Source: an uncultured Eubacteriales bacterium (lineage in GTDB: Bacteria; Bacillota_A; Clostridia; Christensenellales; Aristaeellaceae). From it: a stretch of 18,113 bases of DNA. A program made the translations under genes and the position numbers. Each line of letters opens with the position of its first letter. The stretch's first letter is position 1. A model generated the notes under the pieces. It made no database searches. It saw only the letters and a list, made by a program, of their open reading frames with translations, and was not told the DNA's origin. The stretch is from NCBI GenBank assembly GCA_944333375.1, contig CALVKX010000015.1, positions 1-18,113 on the forward strand. Direction: 5' to 3'. Positions 14,601-18,113 of this stretch are shown piece after piece.

Positions 14601-16118
14601 TTACTTTTTGCTTTTGAGAAAATCCTTCGTGTAGGCGTCCAGGGCGGCGCGAAGGGCCTCCTCGGTCTCCTTGCTCAGATCGCCGGTGGTGCGGATGGCT
14701 TCCAGCACGTGCGCATGCTGGGCGGACATGCGCTCGTACAGGCCTTCCTCATACTCGGCCACGTCCGTTACCGCCACATCCTTGAGGAAACCGCGGGTCA
14801 CGGCGTAGAAGATGCACACCTGATCCTCCACGGCGATGGGATGGCTGCGGTTTTGCTTGAGCACCTCCACGATGCGCTGGCCCTGGGCCAGACGGGCCTT
14901 GGTATCGGCGTCCAGGTCGGAGCCGAACTGCGCAAAGCCCTGCAATTCGCGGTACTGGCTGTAGAGGAGCTTGAGGCTGCCGGCGACCTTCTTCATGGCC
15001 TTGATCTGCGCGTTGCCGCCCACGCGGCTGACGGAGATACCGGGGTCCACGGCGGGCATGACGCCGGAGTGGAACAGCTCGGTAAGCAGGAAGATCTGGC
15101 CGTCGGTGATGGAGATGACGTTGGTGGGGATGTAGGCGGACACGTCGCCGGCCTGCGTCTCAATGATGGGCAAGGCCGTGATGGAACCGCCGCCATGCTC
15201 GGGGTCCAGCCGCGCGGCGCGCTCCAGAAGGCGGCTGTGCAGGTAGAACACGTCGCCGGGATAGGCCTCGCGTCCCGGAGGACGGCGGATGAGCAGGGAG
15301 AGGGCGCGATAGGCAACCGCGTGCTTGCTCAGGTCGTCGTAGACGATCAGCACGTCCTTGCCCTGGTCCATGAAGTATTCCGCCATGGCGCAGCCGGAAT
15401 AGGGCGCGATGTACTGCAGCGGCGAAAGCTCGGACGCCGTGGCGCTGACCACGATGGTGTAGTCCATCGCGCCGGCGGCCGTCAGGGTGTCCACCAGCTG
15501 GGCCACGGTGGAGCATTTCTGTCCGATGGCCACGTAGATGCAGATGACGTCCTTGCCCTTCTGGTTGATGATGGTGTCCAGGGCGATGACGGTTTTACCG
15601 GTCTGGCGGTCGCCGATGATGAGCTCGCGCTGGCCGCGGCCGATGGGAATCATGCTGTCGATGGCCTTGATGCCGGTCTGAAGCGGCACGCTGACGCCCT
15701 TGCGCTCGATGATGCCGGGCGCGTTGCGCTCGATGGGGCGGTGCTCCTTTGCGTCCACGGGGCCCTTGCCGTCCACGGGCTGGCCCAGGGCGTTGACCAC
15801 GCGGCCGATCAGGCCTTCGCCCACGGGCACGGAAACCACCTGGCCCGTGCGGCGGACAACGTCGCCTTCCTTGATGTCCTCGTCGTCGCCCAGCATCACC
15901 ACGGCGATGCTGTTTTCTTCCAGGTTCAGGGCCATGCCGTAGGCGCCGTTGGGAAACTGCACCAGTTCGTTGGCCATGCACTTGTCCAGACCGCTCACGC
16001 GCGCGATGCCGTCGCCGATCATGATGGTGGTGCCCACGTCATCCTGCGCGATGCGGTTATCATAATGCTTGATCTGCTCTTTGATGAGCTTGGAGATCTC
16101 CTCGGGTTTCAACTGCAT
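14601..16118 (-). CDS. atpA: ATP synthase F1 alpha subunit
   Basis: The 505-residue non-catalytic nucleotide-binding subunit has the usual family length. Walker A is GDRQTGKT at 169-176 and the arginine finger is R365 in the SRVGGNAQ motif, which completes the beta active site. The N-terminal beta-barrel region [11 protein letters not shown] at 34-44 is typical. The ribosome site GGTGAT is weak compared with those of the neighbouring atp genes. A gap of 34 bases separates it from atpH. Confidence 0.98.
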   Translation of the reverse strand: MQLKPEEISKLIKEQIKHYDNRIAQDDVGTTIMIGDGIARVSGLDKCMANELVQFPNGAYGMALNLEENSIAVVMLGDDEDIKEGDVVRRTGQVVSVPVGEGLIGRVVNALGQPVDGKGPVDAKEHRPIERNAPGIIERKGVSVPLQTGIKAIDSMIPIGRGQRELIIGDRQTGKTVIALDTIINQKGKDVICIYVAIGQKCSTVAQLVDTLTAAGAMDYTIVVSATASELSPLQYIAPYSGCAMAEYFMDQGKDVLIVYDDLSKHAVAYRALSLLIRRPPGREAYPGDVFYLHSRLLERAARLDPEHGGGSITALPIIETQAGDVSAYIPTNVISITDGQIFLLTELFHSGVMPAVDPGISVSRVGGNAQIKAMKKVAGSLKLLYSQYRELQGFAQFGSDLDADTKARLAQGQRIVEVLKQNRSHPIAVEDQVCIFYAVTRGFLKDVAVTDVAEYEEGLYERMSAQHAHVLEAIRTTGDLSKETEEALRAALDAYTKDFLKSKK

Positions 16119-16152
16119 AGTATCACCAGCTTTCAGTAGATGAGGCCATGGC

Positions 16153-16689
16153 TCACGCCTCCGCCGTCAGGGCGGCGTGAATGGCTTTGAGCCGGTGGCG
16201 CAGCGTGTTGTCGTAGCGCTTGCCGTTCATCTCCAGCAGTACGCCGCCCACCACGCCTGGGTCCACCTTTTCCAAAAGCACGATCCGCTTGCCCGTCATG
16301 GCGGACAGCTTGTCGATCAAACGGGTGCGCTGCCCGGCTTCCAGAGGAACGCCCGTGGTCACACTGGCCTCAACGATGCCGTGCGCCTGGTTGTACAGCG
16401 CTGTGAAGGCGCTTACGCAGCCCTCAAATTCGTGCAGCGCTCCGCGCTCGCACAGGATTTTGAGAAAATTCAGCACGTAGGGGTGCACCTGACCGCGAAG
16501 CGCGCCGTCCAGGATGGCGGTGCGCTCCTGCTTTGCAAGCGACATGTTGCAAAGCAGGCGGATAAAATCCGGCTGGTCGCGGAAAAGCCCCCTGAGCACG
16601 CGAAGCTGCGAAAGCACGTCCTCGGAGGCATGCTCCTCCTCGGTCAGATCATACAGGCCTTTACCGTATTCCTCCGCCAGATCGGTCAT
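16153..16689 (-). CDS. atpH: ATP synthase F1 delta subunit
   Basis: The 178-residue subunit of the peripheral stalk (OSCP-type) holds the alpha3-beta3 ring to the b subunits. The pattern of N-terminal helical domain followed by the conserved end segment [24 protein letters not shown] is typical of the family. Its ATG overlaps the atpF stop as ATGA, which indicates translational coupling. Confidence 0.94.
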   Translation of the reverse strand: MTDLAEEYGKGLYDLTEEEHASEDVLSQLRVLRGLFRDQPDFIRLLCNMSLAKQERTAILDGALRGQVHPYVLNFLKILCERGALHEFEGCVSAFTALYNQAHGIVEASVTTGVPLEAGQRTRLIDKLSAMTGKRIVLLEKVDPGVVGGVLLEMNGKRYDNTLRHRLKAIHAALTAEA

Positions 16690-17195
16690 GCTTCGTCACC
16701 CACGTTCCTGATGAATTCATCCACAAAGGCCTCGTGATCCTTCGGCTGGATCTCACGCTCGACCACCTTGGAGGCGATGCCCACGGCCAGGTCGGAAATT
16801 TCCTTCCGAACGCCGGTAAGCATCTGCCTGCGCTCCATGGCGATTTCCTCCTCGGCCTTCTGCTTGAGCCGGCTGGCCTGGCCGGACGCTTCGGCGAGGA
16901 TCTGATCGCCCTTGCGCTGGGCCGTGACAACGGCCGTACGCACCAGCCCGTCCGCTTCCTCGCGGGCGGAGGCCAGGCGCGCCTCATACTCCTGCTTCAT
17001 GCTGACCGCGGCGTTGCGGCTTTCCTCCGCCTCGCCGTAAATTTTGCTCACCTGCTCCTGACGGGCCGTGAGGACCGCCTGAACGCGTTTGAACAGGAAG
17101 CGCTTGAGAACAAAGGTGATAATCAGCAGATTGGCAAGAGAGATGAGGATTTGCCATAGATTGACGGAAATGATATCTAAAGATTGCACGCTCAT
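16686..17195 (-). CDS. atpF: ATP synthase Fo b subunit
   Basis: The 169-residue protein has one N-terminal membrane helix (about 10-30) followed by a long charged helix to the end. It forms the dimeric peripheral stalk. Only one b gene is present in the window. The ribosome site is an AGAGAGG, 9 bases upstream of the ATG. Membership is assigned from topology, length and position between atpE and atpH. Confidence 0.95.
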   Translation of the reverse strand: MSVQSLDIISVNLWQILISLANLLIITFVLKRFLFKRVQAVLTARQEQVSKIYGEAEESRNAAVSMKQEYEARLASAREEADGLVRTAVVTAQRKGDQILAEASGQASRLKQKAEEEIAMERRQMLTGVRKEISDLAVGIASKVVEREIQPKDHEAFVDEFIRNVGDEA

Positions 17196-17229
17196 TGGTT
17201 CGGCCTCTCTCTATCGCCGCGCTCGGGCA

Positions 17230-17544
<315 letters not shown>

Positions 17545-18113
17545 TTATGCGGTATGCAAAGCTTTTTTGCGCTTTGCCTTGCGCCGTTCATATTCCTCCT
17601 GCGGGAAACCTGTGGATATGTAGATTGTGGTGAGCAGGGCAAATATAAATGCTTGCATCAACCCGCTGAAGATATCGAAGTACAGGGACAGGATGGCCGG
17701 CAGGCCTACCTGCAGAAAGGGGAACTGTCCCAGCACGCCGGGCAGCCAGCCCAGCAGCATGTGGCTGAGGGTTTGCAGGGCATAGGCCACCAAAGTAGAG
17801 ATGACCATCCCCGACAGCACGTTGCCATAATGACGGAAGGACATCGAAACCGGGGTGGCCACCTCGCCGATGATGTTGAAGGGCGCGAAGATGAACACCG
17901 GTTCAAAGAATCCCTTCACATAGGGCAGCAGGCCGCCCTTGAGTTTGTAATGGGTAATAAGGACGAACACCAGTATGGCCCATCCGGCTACAATGTTCAT
18001 ATCCGACGTGGGCGGGAACAGGCCCAAAAGGCTGGACAGGCTGGAAAACGCCGAGATAAACATGATACCGGCTATAAACGGCGCAAAGGCGGAAAAATAC
18101 GCGCCCATGTTGC
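17545..18113 (-). CDS. atpB: ATP synthase Fo a subunit, 5' end cut by window edge
   Basis: At least 189 codons are visible and the reading frame stays open at the right edge, so the true start is probably outside. The first visible Met (18108) is unlikely to be the start because the usual subunit is about 220-270 residues. The half-channel arginine, which faces the c-ring carboxylate, is seen in SMSFRHYGNVLSG (Arg92 counted from the visible Met). The family more often has R-L-F-G-N at this place; here it is R-H-Y-G-N. The C-terminal part ends in a basic tail. It is the first visible gene of the operon, ahead of atpE. Confidence 0.95.
   Translation of the reverse strand, partial: NMGAYFSAFAPFIAGIMFISAFSSLSSLLGLFPPTSDMNIVAGWAILVFVLITHYKLKGGLLPYVKGFFEPVFIFAPFNIIGEVATPVSMSFRHYGNVLSGMVISTLVAYALQTLSHMLLGWLPGVLGQFPFLQVGLPAILSLYFDIFSGLMQAFIFALLTTIYISTGFPQEEYERRKAKRKKALHTA

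Noticed and set aside
14451..16139. 562-codon open frame antisense to atpA
   Set aside because: It has the same shadow pattern and no ribosome site or domain. atpA is certain on the other strand.

Overview
The window comes from a GC-rich, anaerobic-type member of the Bacillota, most likely class Clostridia. The evidence is Gram-positive ribosome binding sites, sigma-A promoters with 17-base spacers, a GTG-started atpD, an SH3b/peptidoglycan-binding exoprotein, a TM1266-type iron-only hydrogenase regulator, and an ATP synthase rotor subunit with a sodium-type, two-carboxylate ion site. A finer taxonomic placement cannot be supported. The window looks chromosomal. I saw no insertion sequence, phage gene, CRISPR array, tRNA or rRNA, and no gene-free gap is longer than about 265 bases.

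Left part (1-5757): on the minus strand, a cytoplasmic GH13 alpha-amylase is followed by a ROK-family sugar kinase that runs off the left edge. This fits intracellular breakdown of maltodextrin or glycogen followed by phosphorylation. A secreted CapA-like protein is also on the minus strand. Diverging from it on the plus strand is an 865-residue exported wall protein with two SH3b domains, six peptidoglycan-binding repeats and a C-terminal domain I cannot assign to an enzyme class. Matched promoters drive the two divergent genes.

Middle part (5773-8648): an apparent minus-strand operon starts at a good promoter near 8620-8648. It continues through a structured leader of about 200 nt that ends in a strong intrinsic terminator just before the first gene. 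It then encodes a TM1266-family ACT-like regulator, a periplasmic-type substrate-binding protein, a permease and an ATPase of the nitrate/sulfonate/taurine importer type. It ends at a terminator shared with the converging wall-protein gene. This is the most novel-looking unit in the window: a candidate riboswitch or attenuator controlling an importer of unknown substrate, tied to a family usually found with [FeFe]-hydrogenase maturation genes.

Next (8673-11905): a CdaR/PucR-type regulator and an S41 C-terminal processing protease, a predicted lipoprotein, lie 5 bases apart on the minus strand. Uracil phosphoribosyltransferase (upp) diverges on the plus strand with its own promoter and terminator.

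Right part (11907-18113): an F1Fo ATP synthase operon on the minus strand in canonical order, atpB (cut by the right edge)-atpE-atpF-atpH-atpA-atpG-atpD-atpC. Its promoter lies beyond the right edge. The long open frames antisense to these genes are a by-product of the high GC content and are not annotated.
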